DNA from: Amycolatopsis sp. 2-15
Lineage (GTDB): Bacteria; Actinomycetota; Actinomycetes; Mycobacteriales; Pseudonocardiaceae
Assembly (NCBI RefSeq): GCF_030285625.1
Contig: NZ_CP127294.1
Span: 1,436,001-1,500,000, forward strand
Direction: 5' to 3'
Length of the DNA: 64,000 nucleotides
Positions 34,772 to 43,311 of the stretch are shown piece after piece. The notes beneath the pieces are model-generated. The model ran no database searches. It was not told where the DNA came from and was given only the letters and a program-made list of their open reading frames with translations. Numbering within the stretch: position 1 is the stretch's first letter; each line of letters opens with the position of its first letter. Both the position numbers and the translations under genes were made by a program.

Positions 34772-35733
34772 AACCGGACGAGGCCGGTCCAGACGTGGCC
34801 GGGTAGACCGGCGCGCCGACCGGCCACCCACAGCTTCCTCGTGGCGGCGATGTCGAGGGCGGTGAGAAGACTCGTGCTGGGGATGCGGAAGACGGCTGTG
34901 GTGCCGTCGGGGTGAAGCGCGTGGCCGTCGAGGCTGAAGCCGCGGCGGGTACGGGTGATGACGGGCTCGGACGTGACGTCGAGCTGGGTCCATTCGCCGA
35001 TGACCGGCGCGCGACGCACCGCGCGCCGCACCGCCCTGACCGCGAACAGCGCGGCGACGGCGACCAGGAACCCCGCGACAGTGCCCCACGCCGACTGGTC
35101 GCCGCGCGGCAGGCTCAGGCGTGCCCAGACGAACAGGGCGCCGAGGCCGACGTACCAGGCGGCGGTGAAGCGTGCCCTGCGCCGCCTCAGCGTCCGCATC
35201 GGCCGGGGGTCGGGTTGCGTCGCGGGGACCGCGAGCGGGAGTGCCGTGGACAGGGGCAGGTCGCGGACCCGGCCCGGGCGCCATCCGACGCCGGGCACGA
35301 GTACGACCGCGTGGTCGCCGATCCGGAGCACGTGGAGATACCGGCACCGCGAAAGCAGGTCGGTCGCGTACCGGCCCAGCTTGAAGTGCGCCCAGCGTCC
35401 GTCGGCAAGCCTGACCGCGAACCGTCGTCCGGCTGTGGTTTTCTCGGTGGCGTCGACGGTTTCGAACGGTGTCGCGAACATGCGGTCGAACAGCCGTTTG
35501 TAGCGCAGCGTACGGCCGCCGAGCGCAAGGACCGTGCCGACGTAGTACACGAGCAGCACGAGGTCCGCGACGTCAACGCGTCCGTCGGCGGCGATCAGCG
35601 CCACCAGGCCGGCCGCGATCGCAAGGCGGGCCACCAGACGTTTGAGGAACCGGCGGCGGGCAGTGCCCGCCACCGAGCCGAAGAACGGCAGCTGCGCGGC
35701 CGGGACGGCGGGGTCGGGAAGCCAGCTGTTCAC
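34732..35733 (-). CDS. Membrane protein, paralogue of its upstream neighbour
   Basis: GTG 35733 overlaps the stop of the preceding gene (GTGA) and gives 333 residues; the frame to 35841 is an unsupported extension. Two pairs of membrane helices (LVARLAIAAGLVALIAADG and WGTVAGFLVAVAALFAVRAV) separate soluble modules. FAVRLADGRWAHFKLG resembles VAVRLPDGRWLRARPG in the neighbour, and the C-terminal module ALDIAATRKLWVAGRRAG resembles the neighbour's end. The pair is a tandem duplication of unknown function. Confidence 0.7.
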   Translation of the reverse strand: MNSWLPDPAVPAAQLPFFGSVAGTARRRFLKRLVARLAIAAGLVALIAADGRVDVADLVLLVYYVGTVLALGGRTLRYKRLFDRMFATPFETVDATEKTTAGRRFAVRLADGRWAHFKLGRYATDLLSRCRYLHVLRIGDHAVVLVPGVGWRPGRVRDLPLSTALPLAVPATQPDPRPMRTLRRRRARFTAAWYVGLGALFVWARLSLPRGDQSAWGTVAGFLVAVAALFAVRAVRRAVRRAPVIGEWTQLDVTSEPVITRTRRGFSLDGHALHPDGTTAVFRIPSTSLLTALDIAATRKLWVAGRRAGLPGHVWTGLVRFHAPGPLPDHDHA

Positions 35734-36773
35734 TGCGCTCCTGCTCGAGCGTCGACGATTTTCAACCGCGCTCGGCCCGAGACGGGGTAGCCGGGCACCC
35801 CGACGCGTACGTTGCCGGGTTTGGCCGGGCCGAACGTCCACAGCGTTCGGGCCGCGGTGACGTTGAGCGCGAGGGACGCCGGCTGTTTCGACAGTCTGAT
35901 GCGGACGGTGCGGCCGTCGGGCAGCTGCGCCTCGCTCCGGGTCACCGCGAGCTCGGTCCAGGTGTCTGCTCGGTGGGCCTTCGCGAGCCCGAGTGCGTCG
36001 ATACCGCTGCCGAGTGCGTGGAGGAAGGCGATGATCGCCCCGCCCGCGATCGGGGCGAGGACCAGCGTCTGGACAAAAGCGGCGGTCCCGCCGTCGCTGC
36101 GGTTCGCGAGGATCTCAAGGACGGCCCAGACGGCGAGGGCACAGGCGCCGAGTGACACCGCGACGATCAGCCAGGCACCGCGGACGCGGGCATCGCGGTC
36201 CGCATTGAGGACGGGATCTTGGCAGGGCGGGACCTGCTCACGCGAGAGCACGCGGAGCTCGCGCGCGCCGGACGGGGGCTCGTCGTGGATGCGCGCCAGC
36301 CACGCCGAAGGGTGGCCCGCCACGATGGCCAGCGCCTGGTCGCCGCTGCGCGCGAGCCACAGGCTTCGCTGCCCGGCGAGCTGCGCCTGCACACCGGCGC
36401 CGGGGCGAGCGCGCAGCCACCGGCCATCGGGGAGCCGCACGGCGACCGTTTTGCGGCGGGCGACGAGGCCGTCCGCCGGGATGGCGACCTGCTCGAGGGC
36501 GAGATCGGTGTGCCAGCGCCATTTCAAGGCCCAGCCGAGTGCGGCAACGGCACCTCGCCCCCACTGCACCGCGATGGCGAGACCCAGGTAGATCAGGAGC
36601 AGTGGTACGGCGGGGCCGACGTGTGCGAAGAAAAGGGCGATACCGCCGCCGATCAACAGGACGCCGAGCAGGGCGATCCCCTGCGCCTTGTGGATCTTGC
36701 GGACCCTCAACTGTGCGGCGGGCATCTTCGGGTCGGGTTCCCAGACGCGGATGGTGTCCGTTTTGTCGGCCAT
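35730..36773 (-). CDS. Membrane protein, first of a tandem pair
   Basis: The protein has 347 residues from ATG 36773, with GGGGAGAA before it. Membrane helices occur near residues 31-75 and 200-255 (IALLGVLLIGGGIALFFAHV). Soluble modules begin VAVRLPDGRWLRARPG and VRIRLSKQPASLALNVTAAR. It shares layout with the downstream gene, with which it is translationally coupled. No family is recognised. It is divergent from the IdeR-boxed DUF2470 gene. Confidence 0.7.
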   Translation of the reverse strand: MADKTDTIRVWEPDPKMPAAQLRVRKIHKAQGIALLGVLLIGGGIALFFAHVGPAVPLLLIYLGLAIAVQWGRGAVAALGWALKWRWHTDLALEQVAIPADGLVARRKTVAVRLPDGRWLRARPGAGVQAQLAGQRSLWLARSGDQALAIVAGHPSAWLARIHDEPPSGARELRVLSREQVPPCQDPVLNADRDARVRGAWLIVAVSLGACALAVWAVLEILANRSDGGTAAFVQTLVLAPIAGGAIIAFLHALGSGIDALGLAKAHRADTWTELAVTRSEAQLPDGRTVRIRLSKQPASLALNVTAARTLWTFGPAKPGNVRVGVPGYPVSGRARLKIVDARAGAQ

Positions 36774-36861
36774 ATTCTCCCCAGCTGGCGGTATGGATCA
36801 CCGGCTATTCGCCACTCGTGCGTGGTGCGTTACGGATCGGGTCTTCCCTTCTCGGCCGGAC

Positions 36862-36880
36862 TCAGGTTAGGCTCACCTAA
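36862..36880 (+). promoter_or_regulatory. IdeR/DtxR iron box
   Basis: TCAGGTTAGGCTCACCTAA matches the 19-base IdeR consensus TTAGGTTAGGCTAACCTAA at 17 positions. It ends 14 bases before GTG 36895, close to the AGGAGGTGA ribosome site, so iron-loaded IdeR would be expected to repress the gene. Confidence 0.8.
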
Positions 36881-36894
36881 GTAGGAGGTGACCC

Positions 36895-37695
36895 GTGACC
36901 GAGGCCCCGACATCCGTCCGACGCCCGCCCGCGCCGAACCCCGCCGAGCGGGCCAAGACGATCGCGACGCGCAACGGACCGGCGACGATCATGCCGACCG
37001 TCGAGCGCGCCGATTGCGAGGCCGAGCGCGTGGTGCCCGTGCTGCACCACGTGCACCACAGCGGCAGCGTCAGCATCCTTCTGCCCGACGAGCACCCGAT
37101 GGTGCGCACGTCGCGGCAGACTCAGCGCGGCGAGCTCGCCGTCATGGTCGAGCTCGCCGACCACGCCCCGGTGGAGCTGCGTGAACCCATCCGCGGCCTG
37201 CTGTGGATAACCGGGTGGCTCCGGCCGCTCTCGGCGGTTTCGGCGCGCGCCCGCGCCGTGTCGATCGCCGAGCAGCGGCCGGACGAGCGGCTCCTGGACG
37301 TCGGCCACGGCCTGACGCTCCTGCGCCTGACCCCTGCGTCCCTCGTCCTGGCCGACGCGGAGGGCACGCACTCGCTGCGGCCGCACATGTTCAGCGCGGC
37401 GCCGCCGGATCCGTTCCACAGCTACGAGGCCGAGTGGCTGCGGCACCTGGAGAGCGACCACTCGGACGTCGTGGAACAGCTCGCGCAGCACCTGCCGCCG
37501 GGCCTGCAGCACGGGCGCATCCGCCCGCTCGGCCTCGACCGCTACGGCCTGCGCCTGCGCGTCGAGTCCGACACCGGCGACCACGACGTGCGCCTGGCGT
37601 TCTCCCAGTCGATCGACAGCCCGCCCAAGCTGGCCGCCGAGCTCCGCCGGCTGGTCGGCTGCCCGTTTCTCCGCCAGCAGCACCGCTCCGACTGA
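36895..37695 (+). CDS. DUF2470 heme/iron-related protein under IdeR control
   Basis: The protein has 266 residues from GTG 36895 with AGGAGGTGA six bases upstream. The N-terminal part resembles a split-barrel FMN/heme-binding fold (SGSVSILLPDEHPMV, VMVELADHAPVELREP) and the C-terminal 80 residues match DUF2470 (DVVEQLAQHLPPGLQHGRIR, GLRLRVESDTGDHDVRLAF). DUF2470 is found in HugZ-type heme-degrading proteins and actinobacterial iron-regulated genes. The iron box supports a role in iron or heme use; heme degradation is inferred. Confidence 0.8.
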   Translation: MTEAPTSVRRPPAPNPAERAKTIATRNGPATIMPTVERADCEAERVVPVLHHVHHSGSVSILLPDEHPMVRTSRQTQRGELAVMVELADHAPVELREPIRGLLWITGWLRPLSAVSARARAVSIAEQRPDERLLDVGHGLTLLRLTPASLVLADAEGTHSLRPHMFSAAPPDPFHSYEAEWLRHLESDHSDVVEQLAQHLPPGLQHGRIRPLGLDRYGLRLRVESDTGDHDVRLAFSQSIDSPPKLAAELRRLVGCPFLRQQHRSD

Positions 37696-37771
37696 GGCCC
37701 ACCCCGCAGGGATGGTTCGTCGGCCATCCCCCGGCCGGCGAGCGCGCCAACCCGGGCCTGCACACGACGAA

Positions 37772-37799
37772 GGCCGGCCCCACCTCAGTGGAGCCGGCC
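37772..37799. terminator. Bidirectional terminator hairpin
   Basis: GGCCGGC at 37772-37778 pairs with GCCGGCC at 37793-37799, with CCAC/GTGG pairing inside around a 4-base loop. It lies between the convergent DUF2470 and PPOX genes. Confidence 0.75.
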
Positions 37800-37821
37800 C
37801 GGTCGCGGCAAGCGCGAAACC

Positions 37822-38289
37822 TCAGTCGTCCGCCAGTTCCGGCGGGAAGCCGCCCGTGGCGATGGGACCCCAGCGGTCGATGGTGATGCGGATGAGGCTC
37901 TTGCCCTGCTTCCGCATGGCTTCGCGGTACTCGTCCCAGTCAGGGTGTTCGCCGGAGATGCTGCGGAAGTAGTCGACGAGCGGCTCGACGGAGTCGGGCA
38001 GGTCGAGGACCTCGGCGGTGCCGTCGACCTGGACCCAGGGGCCGTTCCACTCGTCGGACAGCACGCAGACGGACACCTTCGAATCCCGGCGGAGGTTCGC
38101 GACCTTCGCCCGCTTCGGGTAGGTCGCGATCACGATCCGCCCCTCCGCGTCGACGCCGCACGTGTTCGGGGAGAGCTGGGGCCGCCCGTCGGCGCGGGTG
38201 GTGACGAGGATCGCGTGGTGGCGGGGCTTGAGGAACTCGACCAGCGCGTCGCGGTCGACCTTCGTGTTGGTGGCGATAGTCCGAGGCAT
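37822..38289 (-). CDS. PPOX-class F420-dependent oxidoreductase
   Basis: ATG 38289 gives 155 residues; the larger frame is not supported. It is a split-barrel flavin/deazaflavin enzyme: HHAILVTTRADGRPQLSPNT and RIVIATYPKRAKVANLRRDS followed by GPWVQVDGTAEVLD are typical of F420-binding PPOX family members. Substrate unknown. It starts 22 bases from the divergent CPBP gene, so one or both transcripts may be leaderless. Confidence 0.9.
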   Translation of the reverse strand: MPRTIATNTKVDRDALVEFLKPRHHAILVTTRADGRPQLSPNTCGVDAEGRIVIATYPKRAKVANLRRDSKVSVCVLSDEWNGPWVQVDGTAEVLDLPDSVEPLVDYFRSISGEHPDWDEYREAMRKQGKSLIRITIDRWGPIATGGFPPELADD

Positions 38290-38311
38290 ACCCCGAAGGT
38301 AGCGTGCGCTC

Positions 38312-39136
38312 ATGAGCACGACAGAGCGATCGGGCATCAGGTCCTGGCTGCTGCCCCTTCCGCCCGATTCGCCCGCCCCGATCGTGGACGAGAAGGAGCG
38401 CCGGGCCGTCAAGTTCGAGCTGGTGCTCGTGTTCGGCATCACGCTCGGCCTCTCCGGCGCGCACAGCCTCCTGTCCCTTGTGGACTCCCTGTTGCGCCCG
38501 GTCCCACTGGCGCAGCAACAAGTGCAGCTCAACGTCCCGCAGGCCGCCGCCAGCCTGCTCGACCTGCTGCAGCAGCTGCTCAACGCCCTGCAGCTCGTCG
38601 GCTGGGGTGGGCTCGGCCTGTACCTGCTGTGGCGCGCCGGCCTCAAGATCCGCGACATCGGCCTCGACCGCCGCTCCCCCGGGTCCGACGCACTGATCAC
38701 CCTCGGCCTCGCCGCCGTGATCGGGATTCCCGGGCTGGGCCTGTACTTCCTCTCCTACCACCTCGGCTTCAGCCTCGCGGTGCAACCGTCCACATTGGGC
38801 GACACGTGGTGGCGCCCGATCGCGCTCACGCTCTCGGCGTTCGGCAACGCGTTCGCCGAAGAGGTGCTCGTGATCGGCTACCTGCTCACGCGGCTGCGCC
38901 AGCTCGGGGTGCGCGAGAACAATTCGCTCGTCGGCGCCGCGGTGCTCCGCGGCTCGTACCACCTGTACCAGGGGTTCGGCGGGTTCGTCGGCAACTTCGT
39001 GATGGGCCTGGTGTTCGGCCGCCTCTGGCAGCGCACCAACCGGCTGTGGCCACTGGTCGCCGCGCACACCCTTTTTGACGTGGTGTCTTTCGTCGGATAT
39101 TCACTCCTGAAAGGTCATCTTTCCTGGCTCCCCTGA
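38312..39136 (+). CDS. CPBP-family intramembrane metalloprotease
   Basis: The protein has 274 residues and about eight membrane helices. The glutamic-protease-like motifs are FAEEVLVIGYLLTRL (EE pair), RGSYHLYQGFGGFVGN (His) and AAHTLFDVVSF (His). These are the CAAX-protease/Abi signature. It may process prenylated or secreted peptides; no bacteriocin gene is adjacent. It is followed 24 bases later by arginine deiminase. Confidence 0.9.
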   Translation: MSTTERSGIRSWLLPLPPDSPAPIVDEKERRAVKFELVLVFGITLGLSGAHSLLSLVDSLLRPVPLAQQQVQLNVPQAAASLLDLLQQLLNALQLVGWGGLGLYLLWRAGLKIRDIGLDRRSPGSDALITLGLAAVIGIPGLGLYFLSYHLGFSLAVQPSTLGDTWWRPIALTLSAFGNAFAEEVLVIGYLLTRLRQLGVRENNSLVGAAVLRGSYHLYQGFGGFVGNFVMGLVFGRLWQRTNRLWPLVAAHTLFDVVSFVGYSLLKGHLSWLP

Positions 39137-39160
39137 CGCGCGCTCATTAGGCTCGACCTC

Positions 39161-40372
39161 GTGAACGACGTGACGGCACCGCCCAGGGTGGACAGCGAAG
39201 TCGGACCCCTTCGTGCAGTTCTCCTGCACCGGCCGGGAAACGAGCTCAAAAGGCTGACGCCCCGCAACAACGACCAGCTCCTCTTCGACTCCATCCCGTG
39301 GGTGGACCGGGCCCAGCAAGAGCACGACGCGTTCGCGGAAGTGCTTCGCGGCCGCGGCGTCGAAGTGCTCCTGCTGGCGGACACCTTGCGCACGGCGCTG
39401 GAGGACCAACGCGCGCACACCGCGGGCGTCCACGCGGCTGTGGATGAACTGCGCCTCGGTGCCGACCTCGCGGATTCGCTGCGCTCGCACCTGAGCGGCG
39501 TCGACGCGAGCACGCTCGCCGAAGTCCTCATGGCGGGCATGACGTTCGAGGAGCTGCCGTCGTCGGAGGGCTCGTCGCTGGTGCGGATGATGCGCGACCC
39601 GCACGAGTTCGCCGTCGACCCGCTGCCGAACCTGCTGTTCACGCGCGACTCGTCGGCGTGGATCGGCGACCGCGTGGCGATCTCGTCGCTGACCATGCCC
39701 GCGCGGCGGCGCGAAACGGCCGTGCTCGACCTCGTGTACGCCTACCACCCGCGCTTCCGCCACGCGGCGCGCGCGTACGGCGCTCACTCCGCGCCCATCG
39801 AGGGCGGCGACGTGATGCTGCTGGCCCCGGGCGTGCTGGCCATCGGCGTCGGCGAGCGCACCACGCCGGCGGGCGCGGAGTCGCTCGCCCGCTCGGTGTT
39901 CGCCGACGGCCTCGCGCACACCGTGCTCGCCGTGCCCATCGAGCAGTCCCGCGCGACGATGCACCTGGACACGGTGTGCACGATGGTCGCAGCCGACGCC
40001 GTCGTGATGTACCCGCTCGCACGCGATTCGCTCACCGCGTTCACCGTGCGTCCGACCGGCGACGGCGGAGTGAAAGTCGCGGGGCCGGCCCCGTTCCTGA
40101 GCGCCGCCGCCGAGGCGATGGGCATCGACCGCCTGCGCGTGATCGACACCGGGCTCGACCCGGTGACCGCCGAACGCGAGCAATGGGACGACGGCAACAA
40201 CACCCTCGCGCTGGCCCCCGGCGTCGTCGTCGGATACGAGCGCAACTTCGAGACGAACGAACGCCTGGCCGACGCCGGGATCGAGGTACTGGCCATCGCC
40301 GGATCCGAGCTGGGTTCGGGTCGCGGCGGCCCGCGCTGCATGTCGTGCCCGATCGTACGAGACACGATATAA
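39161..40372 (+). CDS. arcA: Arginine deiminase
   Basis: The protein has 403 residues, standard length. It converts arginine to citrulline and ammonia. [36 protein letters not shown] and IEGGDVMLL carry substrate residues, and the nucleophile Cys sits in [13 protein letters not shown] at the C-terminus. No arcB or arcC is present in the window, so the full ADI pathway is not clustered here. The gene ends just before the ferritin regulatory region. Confidence 0.96.
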   Translation: MNDVTAPPRVDSEVGPLRAVLLHRPGNELKRLTPRNNDQLLFDSIPWVDRAQQEHDAFAEVLRGRGVEVLLLADTLRTALEDQRAHTAGVHAAVDELRLGADLADSLRSHLSGVDASTLAEVLMAGMTFEELPSSEGSSLVRMMRDPHEFAVDPLPNLLFTRDSSAWIGDRVAISSLTMPARRRETAVLDLVYAYHPRFRHAARAYGAHSAPIEGGDVMLLAPGVLAIGVGERTTPAGAESLARSVFADGLAHTVLAVPIEQSRATMHLDTVCTMVAADAVVMYPLARDSLTAFTVRPTGDGGVKVAGPAPFLSAAAEAMGIDRLRVIDTGLDPVTAEREQWDDGNNTLALAPGVVVGYERNFETNERLADAGIEVLAIAGSELGSGRGGPRCMSCPIVRDTI

Positions 40373-40378
40373 AGCGAA

Positions 40379-40440
40379 GTTAGCCTTCCCTAAATTGCGG
40401 AATCTTTTAAGGGAAGGCTAACCAAAATAAGGGAAGATTT
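40379..40440 (+). promoter_or_regulatory. Multiple IdeR-type sites upstream of ferritin
   Basis: GTTAGCCTTCCCT at 40379-40391 and AGGGAAGGCTAAC at 40410-40422 are exact inverted repeats. TAAGGGAAGGCTAACCAAA around the second matches the 19-base IdeR consensus at about 17 positions, allowing for W. A partial third AAGGGAAG follows at 40429-40436. The region is strongly A+T-rich. In mycobacteria, tandem IdeR sites activate ferritin expression when iron is plentiful; the same is likely here. Confidence 0.7.
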
Positions 40441-40522
40441 CTTTAGGAATGGTAACCCTAATAGGGTGGAGATCACCAGGTAAAACTGGAAATTAATCGA
40501 GATTTGTCGTACTGTCATTGGC

Positions 40523-41074
40523 ATGGCCCTCACGAAGAAAGAACCGCGCTCGAAGTTCTACGAACTGCTGCAGGCGCAGATCCACAACGAGTTCCACGCG
40601 TCCCAGCAGTACATCGCGCTGGCGGTCTGGTTCGACAACGAGGACCTGCCACAGCTCGCAAAGCACTTCTACAAGCAGTCGGTGGAAGAGCGGAACCACG
40701 CGATGGCGCTCGTGCAGTACATGCTCGACCGCGACCACCACGTGGAGGTGCCGGGCGTCAAGGACGTCCGCAACGAGTTCTCCGCCGCGATCGAGCTCCT
40801 CGAGCTCGCGCTGGAGCAGGAGAAGGAGGTCGCCGCCGACATCTCCGCGCTGGCGAAGGCCGCGCGGGCCGAAGAGGACTACATCAGCGAGCAGTTCACG
40901 CAGTGGTTCCTCAAGGAGCAGGTCGAGGAGATCTCCCAGATGTCCACGCTGCTCACCGTCGCGCGCCGCGCGGGTGACAACGTGTACGAGATCGAGAAGT
41001 TCCTCCACCGCGAGTCCGTCGGCACGTCCGCCGCCGACGCCGGCATGCCCCCCATCGCGGGCGGCGCCCTGTAA
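40523..41074 (+). CDS. Ferritin
   Basis: This 183-residue four-helix-bundle protein is of bacterial ferritin (BfrB-like) type rather than bacterioferritin. Ferroxidase residues appear in QIHNEFHASQQYIALA, KQSVEERNHAMALV and EQVEEISQMSTLL. It stores iron as ferrihydrite in the cytosol. ATG 40523 lacks a strong ribosome site. IdeR-type boxes occupy the region 100-145 bases upstream. A strong hairpin follows at 41131. Confidence 0.95.
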   Translation: MALTKKEPRSKFYELLQAQIHNEFHASQQYIALAVWFDNEDLPQLAKHFYKQSVEERNHAMALVQYMLDRDHHVEVPGVKDVRNEFSAAIELLELALEQEKEVAADISALAKAARAEEDYISEQFTQWFLKEQVEEISQMSTLLTVARRAGDNVYEIEKFLHRESVGTSAADAGMPPIAGGAL

Positions 41075-41130
41075 GACTGCCGGTCCAACCGGTAAGCCAG
41101 CGGGCGCTGTCACCATCAGGCCAGCCATCG

Positions 41131-41170
41131 CGGAGCCCGGGTTGTCCCCTTGTGGACAACCCGGGCTCCG
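41131..41170. terminator. 17-bp perfect hairpin terminator
   Basis: CGGAGCCCGGGTTGTCC at 41131-41147 pairs with its exact complement at 41154-41170 around a 6-base loop. It ends the ferritin transcript. A near-copy lies at 41266-41305. Confidence 0.85.
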
Positions 41171-41265
41171 TCGTTTGTGGGCTCCCGACCACCTGGGGGC
41201 GTGCTTGAGCGTCGCCAGGTCGGACCTGGCCAGTCGCCCGCTCATCCACAGGACCCCGGACAAAA

Positions 41266-41305
41266 AGGAACCCGGGCTCTCCCCCTGTGGACAGCCCGGG
41301 TTCCT
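41266..41305. terminator. Second, similar hairpin terminator
   Basis: AGGAACCCGGGCT at 41266-41278 pairs with AGCCCGGGTTCCT at 41293-41305. Sequence and loop (TCCCC..TGTGGACA) are shared with the hairpin at 41131-41170, indicating duplication. It follows the stop of the leftward gene at 41321. Confidence 0.8.
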
Positions 41306-41320
41306 CGGTCGGCGCCGGGC

Positions 41321-42148
41321 TCAGCCGGCGCAGGTCTGGTTGGCGGAGCGGACGTCGAGGCTCGAGACGGAGCCGTCGTCGGCGAGGGTGAAGTGGTAGG
41401 CGCCCTCGTCGCCGGTCGGGGCCACCAGCTCGTCGGAGGCCTGGGATGTTCCCGGGTACGCGGCGGTCACGTCTTCCCTCGCCGAGCCCTCACCGACGCC
41501 CTCCGGCGTGTGGGCGGCGCCGTCCGGCTTGACGACCACCACGCCGGCGTCCGGCGAAACCACGGCGGTCGCGGCGGAGACGCCCTCGCCGGCGACGTCG
41601 TAGTACGTGCAGCCGGCCGATTCCTTGACCGCCGTCAACGTCAGGCCCGAATCGGCCAGCTGCTCCTCGGTCATCCCGAGCTTCAGGACCCCGAGACCGT
41701 CCGCCGTCAGCAACGGTCCCTTCGTGACCTCCGCCGGCGCGTCACCCCGCGTCGCGGGCGGTGGTGAATGCCGCTTCGGCGGAGCGGACGAGACGTGCGA
41801 CGGTGCGACCGGCGGGGCGACCGGCGGATCTTCAGCGGCCGGCGGCGATGCCGAAGCAACCGGCGCGACGGGCGGCGGAGCGGACACGTTCGACACCGTC
41901 AACCGCGAGGCCGTCAGGTCGGCCGTGCCGGTCGTGGCCTGGAACTTGAACACCACCAGCCCGCCCGACACCAGCGCGAGCGCGCACACCGCCCCGGACG
42001 CCGACATCAGCACCTTGCGCCGCTGCCGACGCCGTCGCGCGCCGGCCATGATCGCCGGAGCCGCGTCGGCCGGCGGTGCGACGCCGAGCCGGTCGTCGGA
42101 AAAGAGCGCGCGCAGCCGCTGTTCGAGCTCGTCCTCGGAGACGTTCAA
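41321..42148 (-). CDS. Membrane-anchored secreted protein paired with an ECF sigma factor
   Basis: The protein has 275 residues from TTG 42148, overlapping the sigma-factor stop (TTGA). A short cytosolic N-terminus (DELEQRLRALFSDDRLGVAP) is followed by a basic stretch and one membrane helix (ASGAVCALALVSGGLVVFKF). A Pro/Ala-rich spacer leads to an extracellular domain with two cysteines (ESAGCTYYDV and SANQTCAG). The position and topology suggest an anti-sigma or sensor partner, but no zinc-finger ZAS motif is present. Confidence 0.75.
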   Translation of the reverse strand: MNVSEDELEQRLRALFSDDRLGVAPPADAAPAIMAGARRRRQRRKVLMSASGAVCALALVSGGLVVFKFQATTGTADLTASRLTVSNVSAPPPVAPVASASPPAAEDPPVAPPVAPSHVSSAPPKRHSPPPATRGDAPAEVTKGPLLTADGLGVLKLGMTEEQLADSGLTLTAVKESAGCTYYDVAGEGVSAATAVVSPDAGVVVVKPDGAAHTPEGVGEGSAREDVTAAYPGTSQASDELVAPTGDEGAYHFTLADDGSVSSLDVRSANQTCAG

Positions 42149-42777
42149 CCCGCTTCGCTCCCTTCTCCGTGCTTCAGCTTCGTCCGCAACGAAGCGATGG
42201 CCTTGCTGGCCTGGCTCTTCACCGTCCCCTGGCTGACGCCGAGCGCTTCCGCGATCTCAGCCTCGGACAGTCCTTCGTAGTAACGCAGCACCACCACCGC
42301 GCGTTGCCTCGGCGGCAGATTTCGCAGCGCCTGCCACAGCGGCTCGTGCTCGAACGGGTCGTCCGGCGCGCACAGGCTCGTGTCCGGCAGGTCCGCGACG
42401 AGGTTCTCCCGGCGCGTGCGTCTCCACCGGCTGACGTGCGCGTTGGCCATCGAGCGCCGCACGTACGCGAGCGGGTCGCCCGTCTTCTGCTGGACGTAGG
42501 ACCAGCGTGAGCCGATCTTCTCGAGCACGGTCTGCACCAGGTCCGCGGCGTCGTGCGGGTTGCCGGTGAGCGCGTGGCCGTAGCGCAGCAAGCCGGGCAG
42601 GCTGGCCGCGACGAAGTCACCGAACTCGGCGAACACCCTGGGCTCGGCCGCCACCCGCGCGCCCGCGACCCACGTCGATTCTCCCCCCGAGATGACAGGT
42701 GCCGCTGCCGTCACCAAATCGCCCCCTCCCCGGATGAGATCGCCGCGCATCGCGTCCTCGTCATCCCCCACACGCAT
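42145..42777 (-). CDS. SigE-family ECF RNA polymerase sigma factor
   Basis: ATG 42777 is taken as the start; an in-frame GTG at 42807 is also possible. The product of about 210 residues has region 2 (LPGLLRYGHALTGNPHDAAD, VLEKIGSRWSYV, RRSMANAHVSRWRR) and region 4 (LPPRQRAVVVLRYYEGLSEA, EIAEALGVSQGTVKSQASKA). This is the actinobacterial sigma-E-family group whose partner is often a small secreted membrane protein, as here. The signal sensed is unknown. Confidence 0.9.
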   Translation of the reverse strand: MRVGDDEDAMRGDLIRGGGDLVTAAAPVISGGESTWVAGARVAAEPRVFAEFGDFVAASLPGLLRYGHALTGNPHDAADLVQTVLEKIGSRWSYVQQKTGDPLAYVRRSMANAHVSRWRRTRRENLVADLPDTSLCAPDDPFEHEPLWQALRNLPPRQRAVVVLRYYEGLSEAEIAEALGVSQGTVKSQASKAIASLRTKLKHGEGSEAG

Positions 42778-42826
42778 GGCAGCCCCCGCAGGTTGTCCAG
42801 CTCTCACGACTACTTTTCGTGAAAGT

Positions 42827-43189
42827 TCACGCGTTTCCGCGCACGGAGAGTGACACTGGCAGCTTCAACGAACCGTCCGCGCCTGCTGGGAAATCGTGTA
42901 CCGCGACCACAGCGTTTCGCGGGAGCGGCCCGTAGATGTGCGGGAAGAGGATCCCGTCGGGGTGCGGCGGCGCGCCGGCTTCCCAGACCACGCGCGCGTC
43001 GACCCGCGACGGGTCGATCTCGAGCAGCACGAGGTCGGTGCGGCCGGGGTAGACGGCGTTCGCGGGCACGCTGACGGTGCCGGGGTCGGAGCAGTGGATG
43101 AACCCGATTTCGGCGAGCGAAGGCGCGCGGTACTCGGCGTCTTCGGAGACGGCGGCCCACTCGTCGCGGGTGCAGATGTGCAGGATCAC
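42827..43189 (-). CDS. DUF952 protein
   Basis: The protein has 120 residues from GTG 43189. ILHICTRDEWAAVSEDAEYR, GFIHCSDPGTVSVPAN and FPHIYGPLPRNAVVAV are the DUF952 signature, with conserved His and Cys residues. Members are small single-domain proteins, related to ADP-ribosyl-group folds by some structural reports; no activity is assigned here. It is a monocistronic gene between the sigma operon and DUF5926. Confidence 0.9.
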   Translation of the reverse strand: MILHICTRDEWAAVSEDAEYRAPSLAEIGFIHCSDPGTVSVPANAVYPGRTDLVLLEIDPSRVDARVVWEAGAPPHPDGILFPHIYGPLPRNAVVAVHDFPAGADGSLKLPVSLSVRGNA

Positions 43190-43268
43190 CCCGACGATCG
43201 TGCCACCGCGAAGGTGCGTCGAGGTACGGGTTTACCCGGTGAGCGGGTGTGACTTCGGCGCTGCGATC

Positions 43269-43306
43269 AACGCTGTGGAAGTTCGGTGTCGAACTTCCAC
43301 AGCGTT
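43269..43306. terminator. 17-bp perfect hairpin terminator
   Basis: AACGCTGTGGAAGTTCG at 43269-43285 is followed after a GTGT loop by its exact complement at 43290-43306. It ends the leftward DUF5926 gene 6 bases after the stop codon. Confidence 0.85.
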
Positions 43307-43311
43307 GTTCA

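Noticed and set aside
40379..40422. Terminator of arcA
   Set aside because: The arms are IdeR consensus halves and the loop is 18 bases with no T-tract; a regulatory role explains it better, although both are possible.
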